From Planctomycetaceae bacterium (lineage in GTDB: Bacteria > Planctomycetota > Planctomycetia > Pirellulales > UBA1268): a stretch of 8,777 bases of DNA. The stretch is taken from contig SIAG01000164.1 of assembly GCA_009691925.1 (NCBI GenBank), positions 1 through 8,777 of the forward strand. The letters run 5' to 3'. Below the pieces are notes generated by a model that worked only from the letters and a program-made list of their open reading frames with translations, made no database searches and was not told the origin of the DNA. A program made the position numbers and the translations under genes. Each line of letters starts with the position of its first letter. Within the stretch, counting starts at the first letter, position 1. Shown one piece after another: positions 1-6,048 of the stretch.

Positions 1-2
1 CC

Positions 3-980
3 TTCGGCCCGGACGGAAAGCTCGAGTGCCGCGCCATCGTCGATGGCAGCCTTCTCTGGGAGGTCGACACGTCGGCCACCTACCGAGTCATCCAGAATTT
101 CTTCGGTGTCGGCGCCGCCGCGCTCGTCGTCGGCCCACAAGCTGTCGGCGCGGAGGAGCGGACACTCGTCGTCGTGCAGGTGGGGGGAAGCCGGGAGGGG
201 GCGAGCCCGGCAGCTCCCGAACGCCTCGATCTGGTGAAGGGGCTCGACAGCGGCCTCGTGGCCTTCGATCTCGACACCGGTGCGGAGGTGTGGCGCGCCA
301 CGAACCAACTCGCCAGCTACAGCGTGCCGGCGCTCGCCACAATCGGTGGTCGCCCGCTGATCCTCGCCTGGATGCGCGACGATCTCGTGGCCGTTGAGCC
401 GGCGACCGGCAAGCTCCTCGATCGCTTCCGGTGGCGGTCAGACGAACTGTTCAGTGTCGTCGCCGCGAGCCCGGTCGTGTCGGGCGACCAGATCCTCCTT
501 TCCGAATGCTACGGCCCCGGCAGCGTCCTCCTTGAGGTGGAGAAGGAGTCGTTCAGCGAGCTCCGTCGCGACCGCCCCGGTGCGCGGCCCCGTCAGGCGC
601 TCAAGACCCACTGGAACACCCCCGTTCTCCAGGACGGATATGTCTACGGATCGAGCGGACGCAACGCCGGCGACGCGCAACTGGTGTGCGTCAACTGGAA
701 CACCGGCGTGGTCGGTTGGAGCGAGGGGGGGCTGGGGCGCGCGAGCATCACCCTCGTCGATGGCCACCTCCTCGTCCTCGGTGAATACGGCGACCTCGTT
801 CTCGCCCGGGCCACGGCGGAGAAATACGAGGAGCTCTCGCGCGTCCGTCCCGTCGACGCCGCCAGTGGTCGCGAGCTCCTCGTCGCGCCATGCTGGGCAG
901 CACCGGTCATCGCGCGCGGCCTGCTGTTCGTCCGCGGCAACGGACGGGTGGTCTGTCTCGATCTCCTTCCAACGCGTTGA
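3..980 (+). CDS. PQQ-like beta-propeller repeat protein (5' end missing)
   Basis: The frame is open from the first in-frame codon at position 3 to the TGA at 978-980, giving 325 visible residues. The start lies outside the window. The sequence shows repeated beta-propeller blades of the PQQ/BamB type. Examples are 'DGSLLWEVDT' near the left edge, 'GLVAFDLDTGAEVWRA', 'DDLVAVEPATGKLL', 'GYVYGSSGRN', 'QLVCVNWNTGVVGWS' and a final 'GNGRVVCLDL'. These follow the pattern of a small hydrophobic strand, Asp/Asn-x-x-Thr-Gly, then a Trp-containing strand. Proteins of this type are usually exported and act as scaffolds or as quinoprotein-like enzymes. I see no clear catalytic or PQQ-ligand residues in the visible part, so a non-enzymatic propeller is more likely. 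Family assignment is secure, specific function is unknown. The next gene on the same strand starts 247 bp downstream. Confidence 0.87.
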   Translation, partial: FGPDGKLECRAIVDGSLLWEVDTSATYRVIQNFFGVGAAALVVGPQAVGAEERTLVVVQVGGSREGASPAAPERLDLVKGLDSGLVAFDLDTGAEVWRATNQLASYSVPALATIGGRPLILAWMRDDLVAVEPATGKLLDRFRWRSDELFSVVAASPVVSGDQILLSECYGPGSVLLEVEKESFSELRRDRPGARPRQALKTHWNTPVLQDGYVYGSSGRNAGDAQLVCVNWNTGVVGWSEGGLGRASITLVDGHLLVLGEYGDLVLARATAEKYEELSRVRPVDAASGRELLVAPCWAAPVIARGLLFVRGNGRVVCLDLLPTR

Positions 981-1227
981 AGGGCGCCCGCTGATCGGTT
1001 ATCGCGCCATGCCAGGGAGGGATCCGCGCGGCCTGTCAACCCCGGATCACGAGCCCGTCCCCCCCGGTCAAGACCGGCGACCGGAAAGCATCCGGGCGGA
1101 TGGAGCGTTCTCCACCGACTTCTCTTGCCTGCCTGCGAGGAGGCGTTCCATACTTCCCCCTTCCGCCCTTGATCCGTCATCGCGGCGTGTCCTTTGTCCA
1201 CCGGTTGGCAGGAGATCGATCCGACCC
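981..1227. other. Intergenic region with small inverted repeats, no gene seen
   Basis: I find no convincing gene in this 247-bp gap. It contains a 6-bp inverted repeat, GATCCG at 1021-1026 with CGGATC at 1043-1048, and a tight one, CCGGTC at 1064-1069 with GACCGG at 1072-1077. Either could be a weak 3' hairpin for the propeller gene, but neither has a U-run. The right half is rich in pyrimidines and should carry the promoter and leader of the following gene. I could not pick out convincing -35/-10 boxes. Confidence 0.4.
1210..1214 (+). promoter_or_regulatory. Probable ribosome binding site for the isomerase gene
   Basis: AGGAG lies 13 nt before the ATG at 1228. The spacing is longer than ideal, but the later in-frame ATGs at 1240 and 1264 have no purine-rich site at a usual distance, so this favours 1228 as the start. 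Confidence 0.45.
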
Positions 1228-2115
1228 ATGTCCGAGCCTATGTCCCGCGTCTCGCGCCTGCAGATGTCGATCAGCCAACTGACGACCTTCCGCTGGGAGC
1301 TCCCGGTCGAGCTCGACCATCTCGCGTACCACGGCTTCGATGCCGTGGCCCTGTGGCGGACGAAGGTCTCGGATATCGGCGTCGACCAGACGCGAAAACT
1401 CCTCGACCGGTCGGGGATCCGGGTCTCGAGCCTGCAGTGGGCCGGCGGGTTCACCGGAAGCGACGGTCGCACGTTCCGCGAGAGCGTCGATGACGCCGCC
1501 GAGGCGATCGCGACGGCGGAACGGATCGGGGCCGAAGTGCTCGTTGTCCACACCGGATGCCGCGGCGGCCACACCCTGGGGCACGCTCGTCGACTGCTCC
1601 GCGAATCGCTCGAGCTCCTCGCTCCCCTAGCTGCCGGCCGGGGCGTGACCCTCGCCCTCGAGCCGCACCATCCCGCTGCCGCAGTCGGCTGCGGATTCAT
1701 GCCGCGACTCGCCCAGGCCCTGGAGTGGGTCGACCGCTTCAACCACCCCGCGGTCCGGCTGTCGCTCGACCTCTGGCAGTTCGGCCATGAGGCGACGCTC
1801 CGCGACCTCCTCCCCGACGTCGTCAAACACCTCGCCCTCGTGAAGCTCGCTGACCGGATCGGCCCCCCCTCGTCCGATCGCGAGCGTCTTCCCCCCGGAC
1901 AGGGCCATCTCCCCCTCGATGGAATCGTGGCCGACCTCCATGCGGCCGGATACCGGGGGGACTTCGAGCTCGAGATCGTCGGCGAGGCGGTCGAGGCGAT
2001 CGGCTACGATTCCGTCCTGCGGCATCTCCGCCGGGTTACGGATGGATGGGCCGGGCCGATGCGCCGGTCGGTCCCGCGAGAGATCGTCCGCGTTGCCGGC
2101 CCCGTCCGGCGCTAG
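1228..2115 (+). CDS. Sugar phosphate isomerase/epimerase-like TIM-barrel protein
   Basis: The 295-residue product fits the xylose isomerase-like TIM-barrel family (AP endonuclease 2 fold), typically 270-300 residues. Barrel-strand motifs appear in order: 'ISQLTTFRW' at the N-terminus, 'VLVVHTG' with His108, 'LALEPHHP' with Glu145, 'LSLDLWQFGHE' with Asp181 and His187, 'LALVKLADR' with Lys206, and 'FELEIVGE' with Glu249. Glu145, Asp181 and Glu249 are at the spacing of metal ligands in ketose epimerases. The fourth ligand, usually His, appears to be Lys206. Members isomerise or epimerise sugars, inositols or hydroxypyruvate; the substrate here is unknown. The start at 1228 is chosen from an upstream AGGAG, but 1264 (Met13) is possible because conserved sequence begins just after it. 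No signal peptide is visible, so it is probably cytoplasmic. The frame is also open upstream of 1228 through the preceding gene, which I regard as a GC-rich shadow. Confidence 0.87.
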   Translation: MSEPMSRVSRLQMSISQLTTFRWELPVELDHLAYHGFDAVALWRTKVSDIGVDQTRKLLDRSGIRVSSLQWAGGFTGSDGRTFRESVDDAAEAIATAERIGAEVLVVHTGCRGGHTLGHARRLLRESLELLAPLAAGRGVTLALEPHHPAAAVGCGFMPRLAQALEWVDRFNHPAVRLSLDLWQFGHEATLRDLLPDVVKHLALVKLADRIGPPSSDRERLPPGQGHLPLDGIVADLHAAGYRGDFELEIVGEAVEAIGYDSVLRHLRRVTDGWAGPMRRSVPREIVRVAGPVRR

Positions 2116-2147
2116 CCCGCCGGGCGTCACCGCCACCAGTCACAGCG

Positions 2148-2162
2148 GCCCGGTCGCCGGGC
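2148..2162. terminator. Short hairpin between convergent genes, possible shared terminator
   Basis: GCCCGG at 2148-2153 and CCGGGC at 2157-2162 form a perfect 6-bp GC stem with a 3-nt TCG loop. It lies 32 nt after the isomerase stop and 9 nt beyond the stop of the convergent TraB-like gene. There is no U-run on either side, so termination activity is uncertain. Confidence 0.4.
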
Positions 2163-2171
2163 TTGCAGCAC

Positions 2172-3188
2172 TCACTTCTCCCCCGGCATCCGCAGATCCC
2201 AAGCCTCGACCCATTCCACCTCGCCGGGCTCCAGGGAGAGATCCTCCCTGAGCCGCCGATCGAAGTCCTCCATGTGCGCGGCGCCGTAGAAGATGGCGAT
2301 CCGCTTCTTCCCCGCGGCGATCTGTTCCGAGAGCACCTCGAGGGCGGCACCGTTGCGATCGGTGATCAGGGTCGACCCCTCCTCCCCGCCGAAGGCCGCC
2401 GTCAGCACCTCCATGTCGGTGAACTGCTCCGCCATGATCCGGCGCAGACGGACCTCGCGGTCCTTCCCGAAGAACATCCCCCAGAGATCGCCGATCCCCA
2501 CCTCGGGGCCGGTCGGCTTCCCGCGCTCGGCCCGTTCGGCCCCTTCGCGCATCAGACGCGTGAACATGGTCCACCACGATTCGCCCCGCTTTTGCATCGC
2601 GGCGTCGAATTCCTGGGGCGACATGTCGGCATGGATGAAGTTGGCTGCGGAATAGTCGATCTCGTCGAGTTGGAACGTGAGGCCGAGCATCTTCGTCAGG
2701 CCCTGCTGGGCATTGCCAATCGCGCCTGATGGCTTCCTCCCCGGTTGCGGCACACGGGCGTGGTCGGGGGCGACAAGCTCGTAGAGGACCGCGTCGTAAT
2801 CCTCGAAGAGGCGGTCTAGGGTGTCGTAATATCCCTTTCCACCGAGATGGACGGCGCCGACGAGATCGACCTCGACGGGTGTCCGCCGCCCCGCTGCCCG
2901 GGCCGAGGCTTCAGTCTCCCGGTAGTGAACGATCGACGTGTCGAGCGACACGGGACTCCCCTTGGCGTCGCGGGAGAGACGGAGGAACTCGACCGCATCG
3001 GCCTTCGGGTCGTCCCGTTCGGCCACGGCATTCCCCCGCGCCGGCTCCGCGGCAGCCGAGAGAATGCCCCACCCCCCCCACACCACCGCGACGACGAGCC
3101 AGCGGCATCGGCCGGCGGGGCAGGGCCAAAAAATCTTGGCCCGCGGGGAACGGCCGCCGTGGTGAGAGACCTCGTGGCAGGTCTGCAT
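2172..3188 (-). CDS. TraB/GumN (TIKI) superfamily protein, probably exported or membrane-anchored
   Basis: The product is 338 residues. It carries the hallmark motifs of the TraB/PrgY/GumN/TIKI superfamily: a first GxxH in 'VGAVHLGGKGYYDTL' (His114), a conserved Glu in 'YDAVLYELV' (Glu137), 'TDRNGAALEVL' with Arg278-Asn279, and a second GxxH in 'FYGAAHM' (His305). Animal TIKI members are membrane metalloproteases, and these His and Glu residues are the proposed metal-binding core, so the catalytic set looks intact. A hydrophobic stretch at about residues 30-46 ('WLVVAVVWGGWGILSAAA') follows a long basic N-region, consistent with a signal peptide or anchor. The start is supported by AGGGAG 7 nt upstream. 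It is convergent with the isomerase gene and divergent from the beta-barrel gene. The substrate is unknown; bacterial members are mostly uncharacterised. Confidence 0.85.
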   Translation of the reverse strand: MQTCHEVSHHGGRSPRAKIFWPCPAGRCRWLVVAVVWGGWGILSAAAEPARGNAVAERDDPKADAVEFLRLSRDAKGSPVSLDTSIVHYRETEASARAAGRRTPVEVDLVGAVHLGGKGYYDTLDRLFEDYDAVLYELVAPDHARVPQPGRKPSGAIGNAQQGLTKMLGLTFQLDEIDYSAANFIHADMSPQEFDAAMQKRGESWWTMFTRLMREGAERAERGKPTGPEVGIGDLWGMFFGKDREVRLRRIMAEQFTDMEVLTAAFGGEEGSTLITDRNGAALEVLSEQIAAGKKRIAIFYGAAHMEDFDRRLREDLSLEPGEVEWVEAWDLRMPGEK

Positions 3189-3190
3189 CG

Positions 3191-3201
3191 CTCTTCTCCC
3201 T
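3191..3201 (-). promoter_or_regulatory. Strong Shine-Dalgarno for the TraB-like gene
   Basis: Read on the minus strand this is AGGGAGAAGAG, with AGGGAG ending 7 nt before the ATG at 3188. It fixes the start codon despite the unusually long polar segment before the hydrophobic signal. Confidence 0.75.
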
Positions 3202-3262
3202 GGAAACGTCGGGAATCCGCGGAAAACGGCCGCAGTCCGGGGCCGCGTGGGGCGGTCCCTTG

Positions 3263-3291
3263 AGAATACCCGAGGTTGCCCCGGCTGCCAG
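3263..3291 (-). promoter_or_regulatory. Weak candidate promoter for the TraB-like gene
   Basis: On the minus strand CTGGCA (3286-3291) and TATTCT (3263-3268) are separated by 17 nt. Each matches 4 of 6 bases of the housekeeping consensus, about 75 nt before the ATG. The match is modest and could be chance, though the surrounding sequence is very GC-rich. Confidence 0.25.
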
Positions 3292-3389
3292 CCTTTCTTC
3301 CTCCGGGATCGCTTCGTCCCCCCGATCCGTCAGGGTCTGCCAGGTTTCGTCAACTCGGATCCCCGACACGACCGATACCACCGGAGCAA

Positions 3390-3403
3390 TCCGCAATTGC
3401 GGA
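3390..3403. repeat. Perfect 14-bp palindrome upstream of the beta-barrel gene
   Basis: TCCGCAATTGCGGA is fully self-complementary and ends 32 nt before the ATG at 3436. It could be an operator for a dimeric regulator or fold in the leader RNA. Its AT-containing centre stands out in this GC-rich stretch. Confidence 0.6.
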
Positions 3404-3422
3404 ACAACGGCTCCTGCTCCCC

Positions 3423-3426
3423 AGGA
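3423..3426 (+). promoter_or_regulatory. Ribosome binding site for the beta-barrel gene
   Basis: AGGA is followed by a 9-nt spacer and the ATG at 3436. The frame is open further upstream to 3247, but the signal peptide begins directly after 3436, so this start is preferred. Confidence 0.65.
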
Positions 3427-3435
3427 CACATAGCG

Positions 3436-5319
3436 ATGGCTACACACCCCCGTGTCAAGCGTGTTTCCGGACTCGTCTCCAAGCTGGCGACCATCCTCGC
3501 CCTCGCGGCGCCGCTGGCCCCGGTCCCCCAGGCCCGTGGCGGAGACTGGATGCCGCTCCTGCCGGACCAAGACTTCTACGACTTCCAGCTCTTCGCTCCG
3601 CCCGATCTCCAGGAATACGAGATGTTCCCGGAGCCGAGCGAAGGGCTGTTCTTCAACTACGACCGCCTTGCCTACGGCGTGACCGTGCCGCGGGTGACCG
3701 GGGTTGGCACGACGCAGACCGGCGGGTATCTCATCCCCACCCAGCCGATCTCCCCGCAGACGCTCGTCCAGCTCAACAACGGCAACATCCAGGCCGGAGC
3801 GCAGTCAGGCGGTGGTTCGGGGGCGGGGCAGGGGGGCTCCATCATCGGTGGCATCTACCTCTTTGGTGGCGATCCGTTGCAGCTCGATCTGAACACGAGC
3901 TGGATGCGGACGAAGATCGCCTGGGGCAACCGCTTCGAGGGCGGCTGGATCTACGACAACCGTGGTGTCCTCCTCACCTATTCCGATCTGGGGAGCCAGT
4001 CGCAAAACTTCCAGACCAACAGCGAGTTTGCGGCTTCCTCACCAACGCAGACGTTCACGCAAGAAACCGCTTCGGGGACCGGCACGACCGGCGGCATCGG
4101 TACTGCGCTCGTGACGACGACGATCACTTCGACGAGCCCGCCCCCCGACCACCTCATCTCCCAGAAGCTGACCCAGACCAACTCCACCGAGATTCAGAGC
4201 GGCGGCGTGGCGATGATGGTCCGCCGCGAGCTCGGCCGACGGGGGAGCGGCTCGACCGCGACCTTGACCTTCGGCCCGCGGTATATCCAGGTGGCCGACC
4301 GCTTTAAGATCGGCTACGAGAGCAACCAGTACGCCTTCAACACGACCGGCGGTGGCGGTGGCGGTGGCGGCGGCGGTGGCAACAACCAGGGTGGCGGCGG
4401 CAACACCCAGGGCGGCGGCGGCAACAACCAGGGTGGCGGCGGCAACAACCAGGGTGGCGGTGGCAACAATCAGGGTGGCGGTGGCAACACCCAAGGGGGT
4501 GGCGGCCTCAACGGTGGCGGCCAGTTCGGTGGCGCCAACGGCAACCAGAGCATCATCTATGACTCGGGGCCTGCCGGCGACGTCCTCGGGATCACCGGTG
4601 TCGACACCCTCACCGGACAAGGCCGAGGCACCCCGCTCCAGACCGGGATGTGGAACACCAACACCTACAACAACATGGTGGGCCCGGAGTTCGGGATGCT
4701 GTTCGAGCAGGATTGGGGCCGGTGGAACTTCACCAGTCAGTTCAAGTTCACCGCGGGCTTCAACTGGCAGAACAACCTCTACCAAGGCTCGAACTTCCCC
4801 GAGGGGATCGGGGCCGACTACCTCCGGGCGACGTTCACACCGTCGACGACCTACTCCTCCGGCGGCACCACCGGCGGCGCCGACGGTGGCGTCCAAACCA
4901 TCGCGGGCCCGCCACTGTTCCTCCAGGTCTTCGGGATCGGCCAGAGCAATGCCACGAATGCCGCCAGCCACCAGTTCGTCTTCTCGCCGATCGGGGAATG
5001 GCGGTTTGGGACGCAGTACAAGGTCAGCCAGGCGATCAACCTCCGTGCCGGCTACACCGGCATGTGGCTGGGAAGCATCGCCCGGGCCTCGTCCAACACC
5101 GGCTACGTCAGCACGCGTCGGCCAACGCAGTACGCCGAGCCGGTGGATAAGACCCAGCCGGCGAGCCTCCAGAATCCGTGGGTCGTCAAGACCTCGACCC
5201 CGACCGGGACCGATGGCACGCAAGTCAGCCCGACCTACAACCGGATCGGACCGGTCGTCGGCGGCCAGGAGTACGTCTTCGTCAACGGCGTCGACTTCGG
5301 TGTCGAGGTGAAGTACTGA
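3436..5319 (+). CDS. Putative planctomycete outer-membrane beta-barrel protein with Gly/Asn/Gln repeats
   Basis: The 627-residue product opens with a signal peptide: basic residues R6, K8, R9 and K16, a hydrophobic core at about 17-30 ('LATILALAAPLAPV'), and likely cleavage near Ala33 or Gly35. The mature part has no cysteine and is rich in Gly, Asn, Thr and aromatic residues. It shows barrel-like strand patterns such as 'NRFEGGWIYDNRGVLLTYS', 'WGRWNFTSQFKFTAGFNWQ' and 'EWRFGTQYKVSQAINLRAGYTG'. It ends 'GVDFGVEVKY', with a terminal aromatic residue as in substrates of the barrel assembly machinery. The segments 'LFFNYDRLAYGV' and 'LNTSWMRTKIAWGNRFEGGW' resemble planctomycete surface proteins I know only by general pattern. 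Residues 305-315 are eleven glycines and 316-357 are six N-[NT]-Q-G-G-G-G repeats, probably a flexible surface loop between strands. Transport, adhesion or a structural role are all possible. Confidence 0.72.
   Translation: MATHPRVKRVSGLVSKLATILALAAPLAPVPQARGGDWMPLLPDQDFYDFQLFAPPDLQEYEMFPEPSEGLFFNYDRLAYGVTVPRVTGVGTTQTGGYLIPTQPISPQTLVQLNNGNIQAGAQSGGGSGAGQGGSIIGGIYLFGGDPLQLDLNTSWMRTKIAWGNRFEGGWIYDNRGVLLTYSDLGSQSQNFQTNSEFAASSPTQTFTQETASGTGTTGGIGTALVTTTITSTSPPPDHLISQKLTQTNSTEIQSGGVAMMVRRELGRRGSGSTATLTFGPRYIQVADRFKIGYESNQYAFNTTGGGGGGGGGGGNNQGGGGNTQGGGGNNQGGGGNNQGGGGNNQGGGGNTQGGGGLNGGGQFGGANGNQSIIYDSGPAGDVLGITGVDTLTGQGRGTPLQTGMWNTNTYNNMVGPEFGMLFEQDWGRWNFTSQFKFTAGFNWQNNLYQGSNFPEGIGADYLRATFTPSTTYSSGGTTGGADGGVQTIAGPPLFLQVFGIGQSNATNAASHQFVFSPIGEWRFGTQYKVSQAINLRAGYTGMWLGSIARASSNTGYVSTRRPTQYAEPVDKTQPASLQNPWVVKTSTPTGTDGTQVSPTYNRIGPVVGGQEYVFVNGVDFGVEVKY
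4348..4380 (+). repeat. Polyglycine codon run (11 GGN codons)
   Basis: Eleven consecutive GGC/GGT codons encode residues 305-315 of the beta-barrel protein, directly before the 21-bp repeats. The run is a candidate for in-frame slippage and for G-rich secondary structure on the coding strand. Confidence 0.85.
4381..4506 (+). repeat. Six 21-bp in-frame tandem repeats encoding N-[NT]-Q-G-G-G-G
   Basis: Units begin at 4381, 4402, 4423, 4444, 4465 and 4486. Each reads AAC-AMC/AAT-CAG/CAA followed by four glycine codons; units 2 and 6 encode Asn-Thr, the others Asn-Asn. Differences are mostly at third codon positions (GGC/GGT/GGG, CAG/CAA). Because the unit is a multiple of three, gain or loss of copies would change loop length without breaking the frame. 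Confidence 0.95.
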
Positions 5320-5369
5320 TCGGAACGGTGGGGGCGGAAGCCCCTGCCACGCACGCAGCACGGTGGTCG

Positions 5370-5408
5370 TCGCCGTTGGCATTCGCTGGGGAGCGATGCC
5401 AACGGCGA
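5370..5408. terminator. Long near-perfect hairpin between convergent genes, likely bidirectional terminator
   Basis: A perfect 13-bp inverted repeat pairs 5370-5382 (TCGCCGTTGGCAT) with 5396-5408. Skipping the T at 5383, the stem continues with CGCT 5384-5387 against AGCG 5392-5395, closing on a GGGG loop. That gives 17 pairs with one bulge. It lies 50 nt after the beta-barrel stop and 87 nt past the stop of the convergent thioesterase gene. Neither flank has a real U-run (only CGTTTG on the plus side), so it could act as a factor-assisted terminator or an mRNA 3'-end stabiliser. Confidence 0.65.
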
Positions 5409-5495
5409 TCCCGTTTGACGCCAGCGCGAGGCCGACCCGACCTCGGCCCGGGCGGATGGCGGCCCCCGCGGAGGCCCCGCCCCGCCGGAGAACGA

Positions 5496-5981
5496 TCAGC
5501 GCCGCTCAAAGTCGACGCCGATCCAGCCGGCCGTCGCCCCGCGTGATCGCGACAGCGTCTCGAGCCGGTCGGCGAGCGGTTGCCAGAGCCGTTCGCGGGC
5601 CGCGGAAACGATGCCGGCGGGCAGTTCAATCGGCAGGCCGGCGGCATCGACCTGGACGAATCCCATCAAGCCGTCCATCCAGGGAATCTCCTGCCCCTCC
5701 ATCGGCATGCCGACGACGCCGACGACGAGGTAACACTGCCGGATCTGGAGCACCGCCCCACGGAGCTCCACGAGCGTCCCGACCGGGACGCTCCGCCGGC
5801 ACTCCAGCGACACGACGCGGCGGAGCATGAGGTTGGCCGTCGGCCCCACCCCCCGGGAGCCGGCGGCATACGCGGCCTCGAGGGCGATACGGAGCAGGCT
5901 CCCGGCGTAGAGCGTGCCGTGGTGATTGGCGTCGGCCGGGAGGACGAGGCGGTGGCTGACGGTTTCCGGGAAGCCCTGCAT
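5496..5981 (-). CDS. Hotdog-fold acyl-CoA/acyl-ACP thioesterase-like protein
   Basis: The 161-residue product has the length and pattern of single-domain hotdog thioesterases of the acyl-CoA hydrolase (YciA-like) type. The N-terminal 'VLPADANHHGTLYAGSLL' (residues 13-30) matches the conserved Asp/Asn-Gly-Thr-Leu segment at the start of the hotdog helix, and Glu35 follows in that helix. 'VSLECRRSVPVGTLVELRGAVLQI' (about 57-80) matches the next conserved strands, including the Pro-Val-Gly turn. Such enzymes hydrolyse acyl thioesters in the cytoplasm. It lies 67 bp downstream of the ligase-ACP-synthase gene on the same strand, so it may serve that pathway by removing misloaded acyl groups; this is inference. 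No Shine-Dalgarno is visible before the ATG, but the N-terminal homology requires this start. A promoter-like extended -10 box lies just upstream. Confidence 0.8.
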   Translation of the reverse strand: MQGFPETVSHRLVLPADANHHGTLYAGSLLRIALEAAYAAGSRGVGPTANLMLRRVVSLECRRSVPVGTLVELRGAVLQIRQCYLVVGVVGMPMEGQEIPWMDGLMGFVQVDAAGLPIELPAGIVSAARERLWQPLADRLETLSRSRGATAGWIGVDFERR

Positions 5982-5988
5982 GTCGGCC

Positions 5989-5997
5989 GTTATAGCA
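5989..5997 (-). promoter_or_regulatory. Extended -10 promoter element, possibly giving a leaderless thioesterase mRNA
   Basis: The minus strand reads TGCTATAAC, an extended -10 (TGn followed by TATAAC, 5 of 6 to consensus). It ends 7 nt before the ATG at 5981, so transcription would start at or next to the start codon. The lack of a Shine-Dalgarno agrees with this. No good -35 box is seen at 16-18 nt. Confidence 0.4.
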
Positions 5998-6004
5998 GGG
6001 AGAG

Positions 6005-6023
6005 GCCGGGCTGCGGAGCCGGC
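6005..6023 (-). other. Hairpin in the gap between synthase and thioesterase genes
   Basis: GCCGG 6005-6009 plus CT 6011-6012 pair with AG 6017-6018 plus CCGGC 6019-6023 around a GCGG loop, with G6010 bulged. The stem lies 25 nt after the upstream gene's stop and has no U-run. It might attenuate read-through or mark an mRNA processing site. Confidence 0.35.
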
Positions 6024-6048
6024 TGGACCTCCCCCGTGCCCGACTGGC

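Noticed and set aside
970..979. 10-bp palindrome CAACGCGTTG at the end of the propeller gene
   Set aside because: It is inside the last codons, has no loop for an RNA hairpin and no tail, and is short enough to be chance.
394..1227. Upstream extension of the isomerase reading frame through the propeller gene
   Set aside because: The translation is Ser/Arg/Pro-rich shadow sequence overlapping a real gene in another frame. Conserved barrel sequence starts only after about 1264.
2046..2729. Plus-strand open frame of 227 codons
   Set aside because: It overlaps the TraB-like gene antisense. The minus-strand product has all family motifs and a strong ribosome binding site, whereas this one has none.
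4381..4506. Tandem array as a CRISPR
   Set aside because: The 21-bp units are contiguous, have no unique spacers and translate in frame into a regular peptide repeat.
4039..5382. Long open frame (447 codons) on the minus strand
   Set aside because: It lies antisense to the barrel gene, whose signal peptide, Shine-Dalgarno and C-terminus are convincing. The translation is Val/Ala/Arg/Glu-rich and low in complexity, as expected for a GC-rich antisense shadow.
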